Of a stretch of 24,578 bases of DNA, positions 1-8,397 are shown piece by piece (positions within the stretch are counted from its first letter, which is position 1; every line of letters begins with the position of its first letter). Where the stretch lies: positions 35,540-60,117 of the forward strand of contig DBCP01000071.1 of the NCBI GenBank assembly GCA_002293105.1. Direction: 5' to 3'. The stretch is from Bacteroidetes bacterium UBA955. GTDB taxonomy: Bacteria; Bacteroidota; Bacteroidia; NS11-12g; UBA955. The translations under genes and the position numbers were made by a program. Below the pieces are notes generated by a model. That model worked only from the letters and a program-made list of their open reading frames with translations. It ran no database searches and was not told the DNA's origin.

Positions 1-1
1 T

Positions 2-2248
2 GTATTCATGACCCAAATGAGCAAAAATGCATCTATTTCAGGAGATGAATTCACCCAATACACCTATTCAAAACTCATCGCCAACTATTATTTGGATCCA
101 ATCGGCATGGCGATTCCCATTGATACCAACGAATTGAAAGGACAGAGAATGCCTACATTGGCAAAGGCCCTCCCAGAAATGGGGTCAGACGTTGCTACCA
201 TCAAAGACCCCGATCGTGTGATGCACGTGTACGGTTCTAGTTTTGATACCTTTACCACGATACTCGGACATTGGCTTGGTGTTGATGATTATATGGGCTT
301 CAGGCACTGGTGGAATGCCATATTTGGGTTCTTGGCGATTTTCTACACCGCATTGATTGTAAAGCAATTGACAAAAGGTAGCTGGTTGTATGCGTGGGCC
401 GCCTTGCTGGTGATGTTATTCATGCCCCGCTTCTTTGGTGAAGCCATGAACAATCCCAAGGACGTGCCCTTTGCCTTGGGCTATGTCATGAGCTTGTATT
501 ATGCTTTGAAATTGTTCAAAGGTGGCAGAAACTTCGCCTGGAACAATGTCATAGGATTGGTATTCGGAACCGCATTGGGCATCAGCGTTCGTATCGGTGG
601 ATTGTTGAGCGTAGCCATTTTCATCATGTATGCAGGATTGAAATATATCGAATCATTGGGACTTAAACAGTTTCTTTCGTTCAAATGGAAAGGCATCACC
701 AATTTGGTTTTGTGGCTCGGCTCGTTGGGTTTGGCTTCTTACATTTTAGGCATCTTCGTTTGGCCTTATGGTTGGTCAGAACCATTTACCAATCCCATGG
801 AAGCGCTAAAGGAGTTCACCAATTATTCTGTATCGCTGAGACAATTGTTCGAAGGCAAGCTGTTCGATTCAGACATGTTGCCGTTGTATTATTTACGTAA
901 ATACTTGATCATCACCACCCCATTGGCAGTTTTGCTGGGATTGGGGTTATTTACCCTATTGCTCTACCCTAACCGCAAGCAATTTAACAATGAGATTTTC
1001 TTGATTTTGTTCGCCGCGATTTTCCCTGTCGTTTACATTTACATCCAGAAATCACAAGTATATGGCGGGATTCGTCAGATCCTGTTTACCCTGCCCTGTT
1101 TTGTGGGTATTGCTTTTGTAGGATATCAGTGGCTCGATCTTTTCCTTTCGAAAATGAATAGCAAATTAAAAGGTGCTACTTTGGTCATTGTACTTGTATT
1201 AACCGCATTGCCAGCGAAATTCATTTTTGCCAATCACCCCGTAAGTTATTCTTACTTTAATGAAATCCAGGGAGGCACATCCAAAGCCTACGGCGAATAT
1301 GAAATGGACTATTACTTGGCGAGTTTACGTCCAAGTACTGAATGGTTCCTCAAGAACGTGGTTGAAAAAAATCCCAACAAGAAATTCGAAGTGCTTTCTT
1401 ATGGTATGGACCATGTGAAATATTACTGTCGCAATTACAAAAATGTGCATGTGGGCTATTCCCGTTTCGATGACCGCAGTGCCAAGAAGTGGGATTATTG
1501 TATTTTTTATAACGCCTATTTCGACAAATCACGTCTGAACTCTGGAGAATTCCCTCCAAAAGGAACTGTTTACCAACAAATGGTTGATGGAGTACCCGCA
1601 GGTGTTGTGATTGAACGTCCCATTTCATCTACCGATGGCAGTTTGGACGATTTCGAGGGTATCAAAGCCATTGAAAAGGACACCGCTTTCGCCAAAGGAA
1701 TCGAATTGTTAGATCGATACTTAAAAACAGACCCCAATCGTTCTGAGGTTCATTTTTACGTTTCTACGGCCTATGCAAACTTGGGACAAATCGATAAAGC
1801 CATTGTAGCTGCAGAAACTGCCCGTAAATACTACCCTGAGCACTCAAGAAGCTGTTTTGCCCTTCACCAATACTACGTTTCTCAAAAGAATTACGACAAA
1901 GCCATTCAAGTTATGTCTGAATTCATCGATTCACGTCCGAGAGACGGCGAAGGTTATGTCATGAAAGCACAGGCCGAACTCATGAAAGGTGATGCCATGT
2001 CGGGATTGGCCACCTTACAAGCCGGTGTTGCGGTAAACCCTATGGACTATCGAGTGTACGGTTTGGGCGCACAAGCCTATCAAATGCAAAAGGATGTAAC
2101 CAACTATAATTTGTGGGTACAAGCGGCGCAGATTGGTACTGCAAAGTCACAAATCGATTTCCAAATGGGCGTTGAGGCCATCATGACCATTTATGAATCC
2201 ATTACGGGCGAGCCCTTGGATACGAAAAAATACGGTTTGAGTAATTAA
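2..2248 (+). CDS. GT-C-type membrane glycosyltransferase with C-terminal TPR repeats, 5' partial
   Basis: The reading frame is open to the window edge. The first visible Met (base 8) directly precedes the lumenal motif GDEFTQYTYSKLI, which normally follows transmembrane helix 1, so the N-terminus is probably missing. About 746 residues from that Met are visible. Many hydrophobic helices fill residues 100-410, and the NNPKDVP segment (148-154, after RFFGEAM) is typical of PMT/ArnT-like (GT39/GT83) transferases, which move sugars from polyprenyl-phosphate carriers on the outer face of the inner membrane. A soluble domain follows. The last ~190 residues look like three to four TPRs (for example around AKGIELLDRYLKTDPN and YDKAIQVMSEFIDSRP), suggesting protein binding. 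Substrate is unknown. The stop codon shares TTAA with the convergent acyltransferase gene. The family assignment is firm; the specific activity is not. Confidence 0.75.
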   Translation, partial: VFMTQMSKNASISGDEFTQYTYSKLIANYYLDPIGMAIPIDTNELKGQRMPTLAKALPEMGSDVATIKDPDRVMHVYGSSFDTFTTILGHWLGVDDYMGFRHWWNAIFGFLAIFYTALIVKQLTKGSWLYAWAALLVMLFMPRFFGEAMNNPKDVPFALGYVMSLYYALKLFKGGRNFAWNNVIGLVFGTALGISVRIGGLLSVAIFIMYAGLKYIESLGLKQFLSFKWKGITNLVLWLGSLGLASYILGIFVWPYGWSEPFTNPMEALKEFTNYSVSLRQLFEGKLFDSDMLPLYYLRKYLIITTPLAVLLGLGLFTLLLYPNRKQFNNEIFLILFAAIFPVVYIYIQKSQVYGGIRQILFTLPCFVGIAFVGYQWLDLFLSKMNSKLKGATLVIVLVLTALPAKFIFANHPVSYSYFNEIQGGTSKAYGEYEMDYYLASLRPSTEWFLKNVVEKNPNKKFEVLSYGMDHVKYYCRNYKNVHVGYSRFDDRSAKKWDYCIFYNAYFDKSRLNSGEFPPKGTVYQQMVDGVPAGVVIERPISSTDGSLDDFEGIKAIEKDTAFAKGIELLDRYLKTDPNRSEVHFYVSTAYANLGQIDKAIVAAETARKYYPEHSRSCFALHQYYVSQKNYDKAIQVMSEFIDSRPRDGEGYVMKAQAELMKGDAMSGLATLQAGVAVNPMDYRVYGLGAQAYQMQKDVTNYNLWVQAAQIGTAKSQIDFQMGVEAIMTIYESITGEPLDTKKYGLSN

Positions 2249-3156
2249 GCGTTTCGCTTGTGTTTCCAACGGCGATGACTCCACAACCAAATGTGGGGCT
2301 GCTGCAAAATCTCGCGTTCTGTGTGTTCTGCAATGAGGCGGGTGATTTCCCCCTCAGTCATTGAGGATGGATCCAAACACAAAGGCACGGTAGTGGCTTC
2401 ATAAAAACCCCTGCCCACTTTCCTACTCGCCAAATAATACAATGGCATGTTAAACTTTTTGGCAATTTTCTCTGGACCCATCATAAATGGTGTGTCTTGA
2501 TTCAAAAAATTTGTCCAATAGGAACCTTTTCCCGAACTCGGATTTTGATCTCCAATAAATGCATTCACGGTAACCACTGCTTTATTGGCATCCAATACAC
2601 GCAGCGTTTGCTCCATGGGGATGGGATTTGCACCAAATTTGCTACGGATGGCAAACATCCAACGATCAAAGCCACTGTTCGATAATGATTTGTATATGCA
2701 TTGAACACGTTGTTGACAGGCAATTTGCGACATCAAACAGATCCATTCCCAATTACCACAATGGCTCATCACTATGATGGCGCTTCGTTCCTTGTTGTAT
2801 AGTTCATCGTAATGATGCTGATCAAGGTTCAACATGCGACGTTTCATTTCTGACTCACTAATCGACATACCCTTGATGGTTTCTACAAACAAATCACCCA
2901 AGTGTTTATAAAAGTCCCTTTCAATTTGTCTTCGTTCACTGTCTGATTTCTCAGGAAAAGAGCGAACCAAATTCTCCCTCACCACCTTGACGCGATATCC
3001 AATCAATCGATACAAAACAAACCGAAGGACATCAGAAATTGCAAACAACACCGTAAACGGCAGCACGCTGAGCAATTTCAAAAACGGCCAAATCAAGAAA
3101 GTAAAAGACCAATGTCCTTTGGGTATGACGGTCCGCTTCATGGTAAGCAACTGCAT
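2245..3156 (-). CDS. LpxL/HtrB-family lipid A (lysophospholipid) acyltransferase
   Basis: About 303 residues. An N-terminal membrane segment (roughly residues 17-45) precedes the conserved YRVKVVRENL stretch and the catalytic HX4E box HCGNWE at 132-137, the signature of the LpxL/LpxM late acyltransferases that add secondary acyl chains to lipid A at the inner membrane. The C-terminus ends in a conserved WLWSHRRWK-type motif. The frame is open further upstream, but the ATG at 3156 overlaps the stop of the upstream peptidase gene as TGATG, which suggests translational coupling and decides the start; the ATG at 3141 (MKRTVIPKG) is an alternative. The two genes are therefore probably one transcript. 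The exact acyl donor and acceptor cannot be read from sequence. Family assignment is strong. Confidence 0.85.
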   Translation of the reverse strand: MQLLTMKRTVIPKGHWSFTFLIWPFLKLLSVLPFTVLFAISDVLRFVLYRLIGYRVKVVRENLVRSFPEKSDSERRQIERDFYKHLGDLFVETIKGMSISESEMKRRMLNLDQHHYDELYNKERSAIIVMSHCGNWEWICLMSQIACQQRVQCIYKSLSNSGFDRWMFAIRSKFGANPIPMEQTLRVLDANKAVVTVNAFIGDQNPSSGKGSYWTNFLNQDTPFMMGPEKIAKKFNMPLYYLASRKVGRGFYEATTVPLCLDPSSMTEGEITRLIAEHTEREILQQPHIWLWSHRRWKHKRNA

Positions 3157-4241
3157 CAGATGTAATTGAATGTTTGTCCAGCCTTCAACGATTTCACCGT
3201 CTGATACATTAATTGGATACAACTGTTTACGTCATCCATATGCACTGTTTCAACCGTGGTGTGCATATATTTCAGCGGTAAAGAGATCAGGGCCGACGCT
3301 ACGCCCATGCCTGAATATGCAAAAGAATCTGTATCGGTTCCGGTACTTCTGCTCACTGCATTGCGTTGAATGTCAATTTCATTGGATTTTGCCACACCAA
3401 TGATACTTTGTAGTAGGTTGTTTTGAACGGCAGGACCATAAGTAACAACGGCACCTTTACCACATTTGCAATCGCCTTGTTGTTTTTTGTTGTACAAGGG
3501 GGAACAAGTATCGTGGGTTACATCGGTAATAATGGCTACATCGGGTTGTAACCGTCTAGAGATCATTTCAGCACCGCGCAGTCCTATTTCCTCTTGCACG
3601 CTGTTCACCAAATACACGGTAAATGGGAGTTTGTCCTTGTTTTCTGATAGCTGTCTGGCAACTTCAGCGATCATGAATCCGCCCATCCGATTGTCCAATG
3701 CACGTCCCACCAAATGGGTCTCATTCAACCAAAAGCAATCAGCCTCAAACACGGCCACCGCACCCACATGAACACCCAATGCTTCTACTTCGGCTTTGCT
3801 GCTGCAACCCAAATCAATGAAAATATTCTCTTGCTTGGTTTCTGGATTTTTATCGGCTCGAACATGTATTGCTGGCCAGCCAAAGACACCTTTCACCACA
3901 TTTCCGTTTTCGCAATGAATATTGCATCGCATCGAAGGGGCAATCTGAAAGTCAGACCCACCATTTCTTATTACATAAATGTAACCATCATCTGATATGT
4001 AGTTGACAAACCAAGAGATCTCATCGGCATGTGCCTCTAGCACCACTTTGTAGGGCATTCCGGGGTTGATTACACCCACCGCGGTTCCGTAGGTGTCCAC
4101 GAAGGTCTCTTCGACATAAGGTCGTAAGTAATCCATCCAAATAGATTGGCCAGAATGTTCAAACCCAGTGGGACTTACGTTGTTTAGGTATGTTTCTAAA
4201 AATGCTTTGGATTCAGGTCTCATGGTTGCGAAGTTATTCAT
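3156..4241 (-). CDS. M42-family zinc/cobalt aminopeptidase
   Basis: About 361 residues, normal for M42 (glutamyl/deblocking aminopeptidase, FrvX/TET-like, cytoplasmic, usually dodecameric). Expected residues are visible: H71 in EAHADE, D183 in ALDNRMGG, the catalytic Glu pair in SVQEEIGLRGAE (about 217-218), D240 in IITDVTHDT, and H327 in YMHTTVE. The PTGFE motif near residue 27 is typical of the family N-terminus. Start choice: a TTG at 4256, ATG at 4241 and ATG at 4223 (MRPESKAFLE) are in frame; I chose 4241, but 4223 fits family N-termini equally well. It probably trims peptides released by proteases. It overlaps the downstream acyltransferase start, so the two are likely cotranscribed, though no functional link is evident. 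Confidence 0.85.
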   Translation of the reverse strand: MNNFATMRPESKAFLETYLNNVSPTGFEHSGQSIWMDYLRPYVEETFVDTYGTAVGVINPGMPYKVVLEAHADEISWFVNYISDDGYIYVIRNGGSDFQIAPSMRCNIHCENGNVVKGVFGWPAIHVRADKNPETKQENIFIDLGCSSKAEVEALGVHVGAVAVFEADCFWLNETHLVGRALDNRMGGFMIAEVARQLSENKDKLPFTVYLVNSVQEEIGLRGAEMISRRLQPDVAIITDVTHDTCSPLYNKKQQGDCKCGKGAVVTYGPAVQNNLLQSIIGVAKSNEIDIQRNAVSRSTGTDTDSFAYSGMGVASALISLPLKYMHTTVETVHMDDVNSCIQLMYQTVKSLKAGQTFNYI

Positions 4242-4297
4242 TCTTGACAAACACAATCACACATTTAATCTACATCTCGATTTTTGCACTGTGGGCG

Positions 4298-4347
4298 TTT
4301 TGCGTTTTTCCGTAAATATCGCGTTGGCTTTTTGCGATAATCCGTAA
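4298..4347 (+). repeat. Tandem 18-bp direct repeat upstream of the desaturase gene
   Basis: TTTTGCG-N5-CCGTAA occurs at 4298-4315 and again at 4330-4347. All 13 defined positions are identical, and 15 of 18 counting the N5 spacers (ttttt and ataat). The copies are 32 bp apart, about three helical turns, and lie 22-71 bp before a TAnnTTTG element. An imperfect inverted pair TATCGC (4317-4322) / GCGATA (4334-4339) overlaps them. This arrangement resembles paired activator or repressor sites. It sits in the divergent region, so it could serve the M42 gene instead. Binding is inference. Confidence 0.5.
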
Positions 4348-4368
4348 TGCCAACCACCTAGATTTCAA

Positions 4369-4376
4369 TAAGTTTG
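4369..4376 (+). promoter_or_regulatory. Candidate -7 promoter element of the desaturase gene
   Basis: TAAGTTTG matches the Bacteroidota sigma-A consensus TAnnTTTG and ends 14 bp before the ATG at 4391. No convincing -33 TTTG lies 19-21 bp upstream. This would fit a promoter that depends on an activator bound at the adjacent direct repeats, but that is inference. Confidence 0.45.
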
Positions 4377-4390
4377 AATTTACTAAAACC

Positions 4391-5485
4391 ATGGAACCAC
4401 ACAAAGTCGTTTTTAACCAATCACAACAGCCAGAATTTTTCCAATTGGTTACCAAGCGAGTGAACGATTATTTCCAAGAGAACGGAAAGAGCAGATACGC
4501 CAATTTGGGCATGAAATTAAAATCTGTGATCATCTTATTGCTTTACTTCATTCCTCTTTGTTATTTGATTTTCGGCGATGTCACTGATTTAACAATGCAA
4601 TATGGCTTGTGGGCGATGGCGGGACTTGGCATGGTGGGTATCGGACTTACAATCATGCACGATGCCAATCACGGCGCGTATTCATCCAAGAAATGGGTCA
4701 ATAACATGATGGGAGGAACACTGAATTTGGTGGGTGCATACAACATCAATTGGAAAATTCAACACAACGTTTTTCACCACACTTATACCAATATTTTAGG
4801 ACAAGACGAAGACATCAGAAAAACCATTATTCGATTTACGCCAAAGCACCCGTACAAAGCGATGCATCGATTTCAATGGCTTTATACTTCTCTCTTGTAC
4901 ATGATTTTTCCATTTGTATGGATACTGAGCAAGGATTTTGAACAATATTCCAGGTACAGCAAGCAGGGGCTTTATCAGAGGATGGGTAGAAGCAACCGAC
5001 AGGCGTTGACTGAAATTTGGGTCATCAAATTGCTATACTGGCCCACAACCCTGTTGTTGCCCATTTATGCATCGCAATTTGGCTATGGGCACACAATTGC
5101 TGGTTTTTTCATGCACCACTTCATCAGTGGAATTATATTGGCATTAGCCACACAGCCGGCTCACGTTGGGGAAGACATGGAGTATTTTGCAAGTACAGAC
5201 AACAATGGGAACATGGAAAACAGTTGGGCCATTCATCAAATCAAAACAACGGCCAATTTCGCGGAGAAGAGCCCATTGATTACTTGGTGTTTCGGGGGAT
5301 TGAACTACCAAATAGAGCATCACCTTTTCCCCACCATTTGCCATGTTCATTACCCTAAAATTTCCAAAATCGTTCGGGCAACGTGCGAAGAGTTCAACCT
5401 GCCCTACAAATCACATCGTACATTCTTTGATGCACTGGTGAGCCATTATGGACAATTGCGGAGATTGGGATTCAAGGCAGCGTAG
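4391..5485 (+). CDS. Membrane fatty acid desaturase (acyl-lipid/acyl-CoA desaturase type, COG3239-like)
   Basis: 364 residues. Three histidine boxes coordinate the di-iron centre: HDANH at 90-94, HNVFHH at 125-130, and QIEHH at 307-311. The last is the QxxHH form of front-end / delta-6-type (linoleoyl-CoA-like) desaturases. There is no fused cytochrome b5 domain, so electrons must come from a separate carrier. Hydrophobic helices near residues 42-90 and 160-250 fit an integral inner-membrane enzyme. It introduces double bonds into acyl chains, which would tune membrane fluidity; regiospecificity cannot be read from the sequence. The start is supported by the N-terminal KVVFNQ motif, a usual beginning for Bacteroidota members. 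The gene stands alone and is divergent from the M42 gene. The repeats and TAnnTTTG box upstream suggest regulation. Confidence 0.9.
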   Translation: MEPHKVVFNQSQQPEFFQLVTKRVNDYFQENGKSRYANLGMKLKSVIILLLYFIPLCYLIFGDVTDLTMQYGLWAMAGLGMVGIGLTIMHDANHGAYSSKKWVNNMMGGTLNLVGAYNINWKIQHNVFHHTYTNILGQDEDIRKTIIRFTPKHPYKAMHRFQWLYTSLLYMIFPFVWILSKDFEQYSRYSKQGLYQRMGRSNRQALTEIWVIKLLYWPTTLLLPIYASQFGYGHTIAGFFMHHFISGIILALATQPAHVGEDMEYFASTDNNGNMENSWAIHQIKTTANFAEKSPLITWCFGGLNYQIEHHLFPTICHVHYPKISKIVRATCEEFNLPYKSHRTFFDALVSHYGQLRRLGFKAA

Positions 5486-5560
5486 CACTCAATAATTTCG
5501 CTAGCGCTCTCGGGATGAATCGATGGTCACAAAAACCCAGCATTAGTAAAGCTTGAGCAT

Positions 5561-5591
5561 AAAAAAAGCCCCAAATTTCTTTGAGGCTTTT
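5561..5591 (-). terminator. Rho-independent terminator after tRNA-Val
   Basis: AAAAGCC (5564-5570) pairs with GGCTTTT (5585-5591), and the stem can extend through CAAA/TTTG around a small loop. On the minus strand the hairpin ends in seven T residues (plus-strand A run 5561-5567), directly after the encoded CCA. It may also stop weakly transcription coming from the desaturase gene on the plus strand. Confidence 0.7.
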
Positions 5592-5668
5592 GGTGGGAGT
5601 TGAGGGATTCGAACCCCCGACCCTCTGCTTGTAAGGCAGATGCTCTGAACCAGCTGAGCTAAACTCCC
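5591..5668 (-). tRNA. tRNA-Val (anticodon TAC)
   Basis: A full cloverleaf can be folded on the minus strand: acceptor GGGAGTT/AACTCCC, D-arm GCTC...GAGC, anticodon stem TCTGC/GCAGA with loop CTTACAA (anticodon TAC, reading GUA and probably other Val codons), variable region, and a T-arm with TTCGAAT. The 3' CCA is encoded (5593-5591). A consensus promoter lies upstream and a terminator directly downstream, so it looks like a single-gene transcription unit between two convergent protein genes. Confidence 0.95.
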
Positions 5669-5692
5669 TTGTTGTTCTTTCGAACGGGACTG

Positions 5693-5723
5693 CAAAATTA
5701 GATGTTTTATTGAATCTACCAAA
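5693..5723 (-). promoter_or_regulatory. Consensus Bacteroidota sigma-A promoter of tRNA-Val
   Basis: On the minus strand, TTTG (5723-5720), a 19-bp spacer, then TAATTTTG (5700-5693) match the TTTG-N19-21-TAnnTTTG consensus. A transcription start about 5-7 bp downstream would leave a short leader before the mature tRNA 5' end at 5668. Confidence 0.7.
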
Positions 5724-5749
5724 TAATTGCAGAAAAAAATTGGTCTTTT

Positions 5750-7669
5750 TTATGACCTCGCCTTCTGAAAATATTGGATTCCATTGATAATCAGCCCCGC
5801 CGCCGTTAGCAGCCAAAACAATTTCCATAAAAAGAAAATTGTCTTTCCCAGATATTTCGGCTCGTACCTCAGCCTAAAGCCATCCACCACTGCCATTTTG
5901 ATCCCTTGACCCTGAAAATCGCTCCAGGACAACGCCCCATCATCTACTGACAGTGCCCAATGCTTGGAAGGATTTTGCAAAACCACCAATGAACTTACCG
6001 CTGAATCAACCTTAATCCCATGAAAGACCATTTCTTGCGCACTTTCGCTATAGTTCTCTATGTCCAACACACCCCCTTTCACCAACCGACCTTTGTCATC
6101 CAAGCCAATCAATCCATGCGAGTATGCCATCGCCTGTTCACCCACCCCATTCTTTGATGCAATTTGGTATGGATTGTACCCGTCGGTTGCCCAAATTTTG
6201 AGGTAAACTCCTTGGTTTTGATTCATGAAAGGCACGCGTTGGTTCCATTGTTGCGCGGTATCTACATTCATGCGTAGCGGCAGACAATGGCTTTGAGGCA
6301 TTCCCGGCGATGTTGTTTTTGACGCAAGAAACTTGAGCGTGGCATTGACCTCATGTGCCGGAATTTTCACCAACACGGTATTTTGAATATCGCGATGAGC
6401 ACCGCACAAGACATCAATTAATATCAGGACCGACAAAACCAAACCCCATATGCGATTTCGGCTAAACGACGATCCCAGGGCATAGGCAGAAGCCACCAAG
6501 AGCAAAAACAAAGCCAAGCCTCGATACAATGCGGGGAATCGGAATAGCTTCAACAGGGGTAGTTTGTAAATAAACCAACCGTGCAGGGGCGTTTGGGGTC
6601 CGCTCGCAATCAACAAACTGAACAACCCAAGAGCCGACAGCAGCAATAATAAAGATGTTTTTTCCAATTTGAATCGCAGCGCAACCCTCACGATTGCAAC
6701 AACCAATGAAACCAACATCACCAGTCCCCATCGAACATTGATCAAACTGATATCTGCTCCCAACCGTTGAGCCATCTCGGCGTTAGGCTCTGCAAACAAC
6801 ATTGTAGATATCGCCTGCCACGGCCAATTTCCGAACTGGGTATCCAACAGCGACATCGGCACCGAGCGGGTAATTTGTCCTTGCAAATCCCAAAAGCTGA
6901 GCAATGCTGGCAACGACAATCCCACAAAACAAAACACGGCCAACCCGAGTGAAACAAACTGTTTCTTAATTGCAAACAACTGATATCTTGGCTGTTGACG
7001 CCACATCCAAATCGCCCACAACCCCAACAAACAATACAAGGCAATGGCCGTAACACCCAAATACCCGCCAACAAACTGAAAATGTGACACCAAACCCAAT
7101 AACATAGCCGAAATCCAAGGTTTTTGACCGGATTCAGCACGCTTCAACACTGTCCAAAAAGACAAAAACAACCAAGGTAACCAGGCAAATCCTATCACCC
7201 AGCCTAGGTGTTGCGCATTTCCCAAGAAAAAGCCATTCAAGGAGTAAGCAACCCCCAAAGACACCGATAACAACCAAGAAAATCGCAATGACTGCAATAG
7301 CCAATAAATTCCCGATGCAGCCACGAGCAAATGAAAAAGATACTCATAGAGCAACGATTGCAAATTGTATTCATCCCAAATTGCAAAAAGATAACTCAGT
7401 TCATACCATGTACCAGGGTCGCCATGTTGCGGAAATCCACCGCTCATGTAAGGGTTCCACAAAGGCAAAAAACCATGTCGCCACTGTTCAGTGATAAAAT
7501 GTTTCCAAGGCAAATAAATCTCTGTGGCATCCCATTGCATAGCCGCTTGCTGCATGAATGCCGGATAAAACAACAGCCACAACAATCCAACCTCCAACAG
7601 CACGAAAGCAAAAAAGCGCAGAAACGGACTTTTTTGGGCGATGCGATTGCATAGATTTCGTATTTGCAT
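5750..7669 (-). CDS. YfhO-like multi-pass membrane protein (GT-C superfamily candidate)
   Basis: About 639 residues with more than ten predicted helices and a C-terminal soluble region (about 450-610) followed by a last helix. The first loop carries acidic residues D47 and E50 in QWDATEIYLPWKHFI and then PLWNPYMSGGFPQHGDP, typical of the YfhO family, whose members are linked to glycosylation of teichoic acids or other envelope glycans in some bacteria. The precise role here is unknown. Start choice: a TTG at 7699 is in frame, but ATG at 7669 (MQIRNLCNRI) sits a normal distance after a minus-strand TAnnTTTG box (7704-7697), and the TTG overlaps that box. The gene is divergent from the nitroreductase gene. 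Nothing in the flanks identifies a glycan pathway. Confidence 0.65.
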   Translation of the reverse strand: MQIRNLCNRIAQKSPFLRFFAFVLLEVGLLWLLFYPAFMQQAAMQWDATEIYLPWKHFITEQWRHGFLPLWNPYMSGGFPQHGDPGTWYELSYLFAIWDEYNLQSLLYEYLFHLLVAASGIYWLLQSLRFSWLLSVSLGVAYSLNGFFLGNAQHLGWVIGFAWLPWLFLSFWTVLKRAESGQKPWISAMLLGLVSHFQFVGGYLGVTAIALYCLLGLWAIWMWRQQPRYQLFAIKKQFVSLGLAVFCFVGLSLPALLSFWDLQGQITRSVPMSLLDTQFGNWPWQAISTMLFAEPNAEMAQRLGADISLINVRWGLVMLVSLVVAIVRVALRFKLEKTSLLLLLSALGLFSLLIASGPQTPLHGWFIYKLPLLKLFRFPALYRGLALFLLLVASAYALGSSFSRNRIWGLVLSVLILIDVLCGAHRDIQNTVLVKIPAHEVNATLKFLASKTTSPGMPQSHCLPLRMNVDTAQQWNQRVPFMNQNQGVYLKIWATDGYNPYQIASKNGVGEQAMAYSHGLIGLDDKGRLVKGGVLDIENYSESAQEMVFHGIKVDSAVSSLVVLQNPSKHWALSVDDGALSWSDFQGQGIKMAVVDGFRLRYEPKYLGKTIFFLWKLFWLLTAAGLIINGIQYFQKARS

Positions 7670-7696
7670 TATGGTACTCACTTGCGTGCGATGTCC

Positions 7697-7704
7697 CAAA
7701 TTTA
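7697..7704 (-). promoter_or_regulatory. Candidate -7 element of the YfhO-like gene
   Basis: Minus-strand TAAATTTG matches TAnnTTTG. It lies 27 bp before the ATG at 7669 and overlaps the left arm of an inverted repeat, CCAAATTT (7696-7703) / AAATTTGG (7718-7725). No good -33 element is visible at the right spacing. Confidence 0.4.
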
Positions 7705-7751
7705 CAAGGATTCAAACAAATTTGGCAGTGTGGTGTTTATCGAATCACAAC

Positions 7752-7759
7752 TATCTTTG
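7752..7759 (+). promoter_or_regulatory. Candidate -7 element of the nitroreductase gene
   Basis: TATCTTTG matches TAnnTTTG and ends only 5 bp before the ATG at 7765. A start site at the usual distance would coincide with the start codon, giving a leaderless mRNA. A TTTG at 7721-7724 is 27 bp upstream, longer than the usual 19-21 bp spacer. Confidence 0.45.
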
Positions 7760-7764
7760 AACAG

Positions 7765-8394
7765 ATGCAATTATTAGAAGACCTACAATGGCGTTATGCC
7801 ACAAAACGATACATCAACAAATCCATTTCAGAGGAAGACGTTGCCGTGATTTTGGAAACCATTCGATTGACTGCTACTTCGTTAGGACTCCAACCATTTG
7901 AGATTTACGATGTACGATCGACCGAGATTAGGGCCAAACTCCGTGAAGCCGCATACAATCAACCACAACTCACAGAGGCGTCTCATGTGTTTGTTTTTGC
8001 TGTTTGGACCGAGGTTACTGAAGAAATGGTGGATACGTATTTAAACTTCATAGCGACCACCCGCGACATCGACGTATCAACATTGGCGGGCTTTCGCAAG
8101 AGTATCATGGGATTTATCGGCAGTAAAAACACCGATGAAATCATTAAATGGTCGAGCAACCAAGCCTATATCGCATTGGGCAAGGCCATGGTAGCAACAG
8201 CACAATTGCGGATCGATAGTACGCCGATGGAAGGCTTCAACCGCGATGTAGTGGATGACATTCTAGATTTGCGGTCAAAAAATCTGCATGCCAGTGTGAT
8301 GTTGACTGTAGGATATCGAGATGCTGAAAACGACCCACTAGCGACCGCTCAGAAAGTGAGAAAGCCCATTCACCAAATTCACCGCATAATTTAG
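7765..8394 (+). CDS. NfsB-type nitroreductase / NAD(P)H-dependent FMN oxidoreductase
   Basis: 209 residues, the normal length for the family. The N-terminal RYATKRYI segment provides the phosphate-binding Arg/Lys of the FMN site; SLGLQPFEIYDV is the SS(x)xQPW-like segment that contacts flavin; SSNQAYIALGKAMVATAQ and PMEGFNRDVVDDIL are the usual helix and PMEGF motifs near the C-terminus. These enzymes are homodimers that reduce nitroaromatics, quinones or other substrates; the natural substrate is unknown. The open frame extends to 7558, but those residues do not resemble the family and lie upstream of the TAnnTTTG box, so the ATG at 7765 is the start. It precedes the ArsR-type gene in the same direction, with about 60 bp between them. 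Confidence 0.85.
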   Translation: MQLLEDLQWRYATKRYINKSISEEDVAVILETIRLTATSLGLQPFEIYDVRSTEIRAKLREAAYNQPQLTEASHVFVFAVWTEVTEEMVDTYLNFIATTRDIDVSTLAGFRKSIMGFIGSKNTDEIIKWSSNQAYIALGKAMVATAQLRIDSTPMEGFNRDVVDDILDLRSKNLHASVMLTVGYRDAENDPLATAQKVRKPIHQIHRII

Positions 8395-8397
8395 TTC

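Noticed and set aside
3157..3222. Upstream extension of the acyltransferase frame to a start at 3222
   Set aside because: It would overlap the peptidase gene by 67 bp and adds a hydrophilic N-terminus not seen in LpxL proteins; the TGATG junction at 3158-3154 is more natural.
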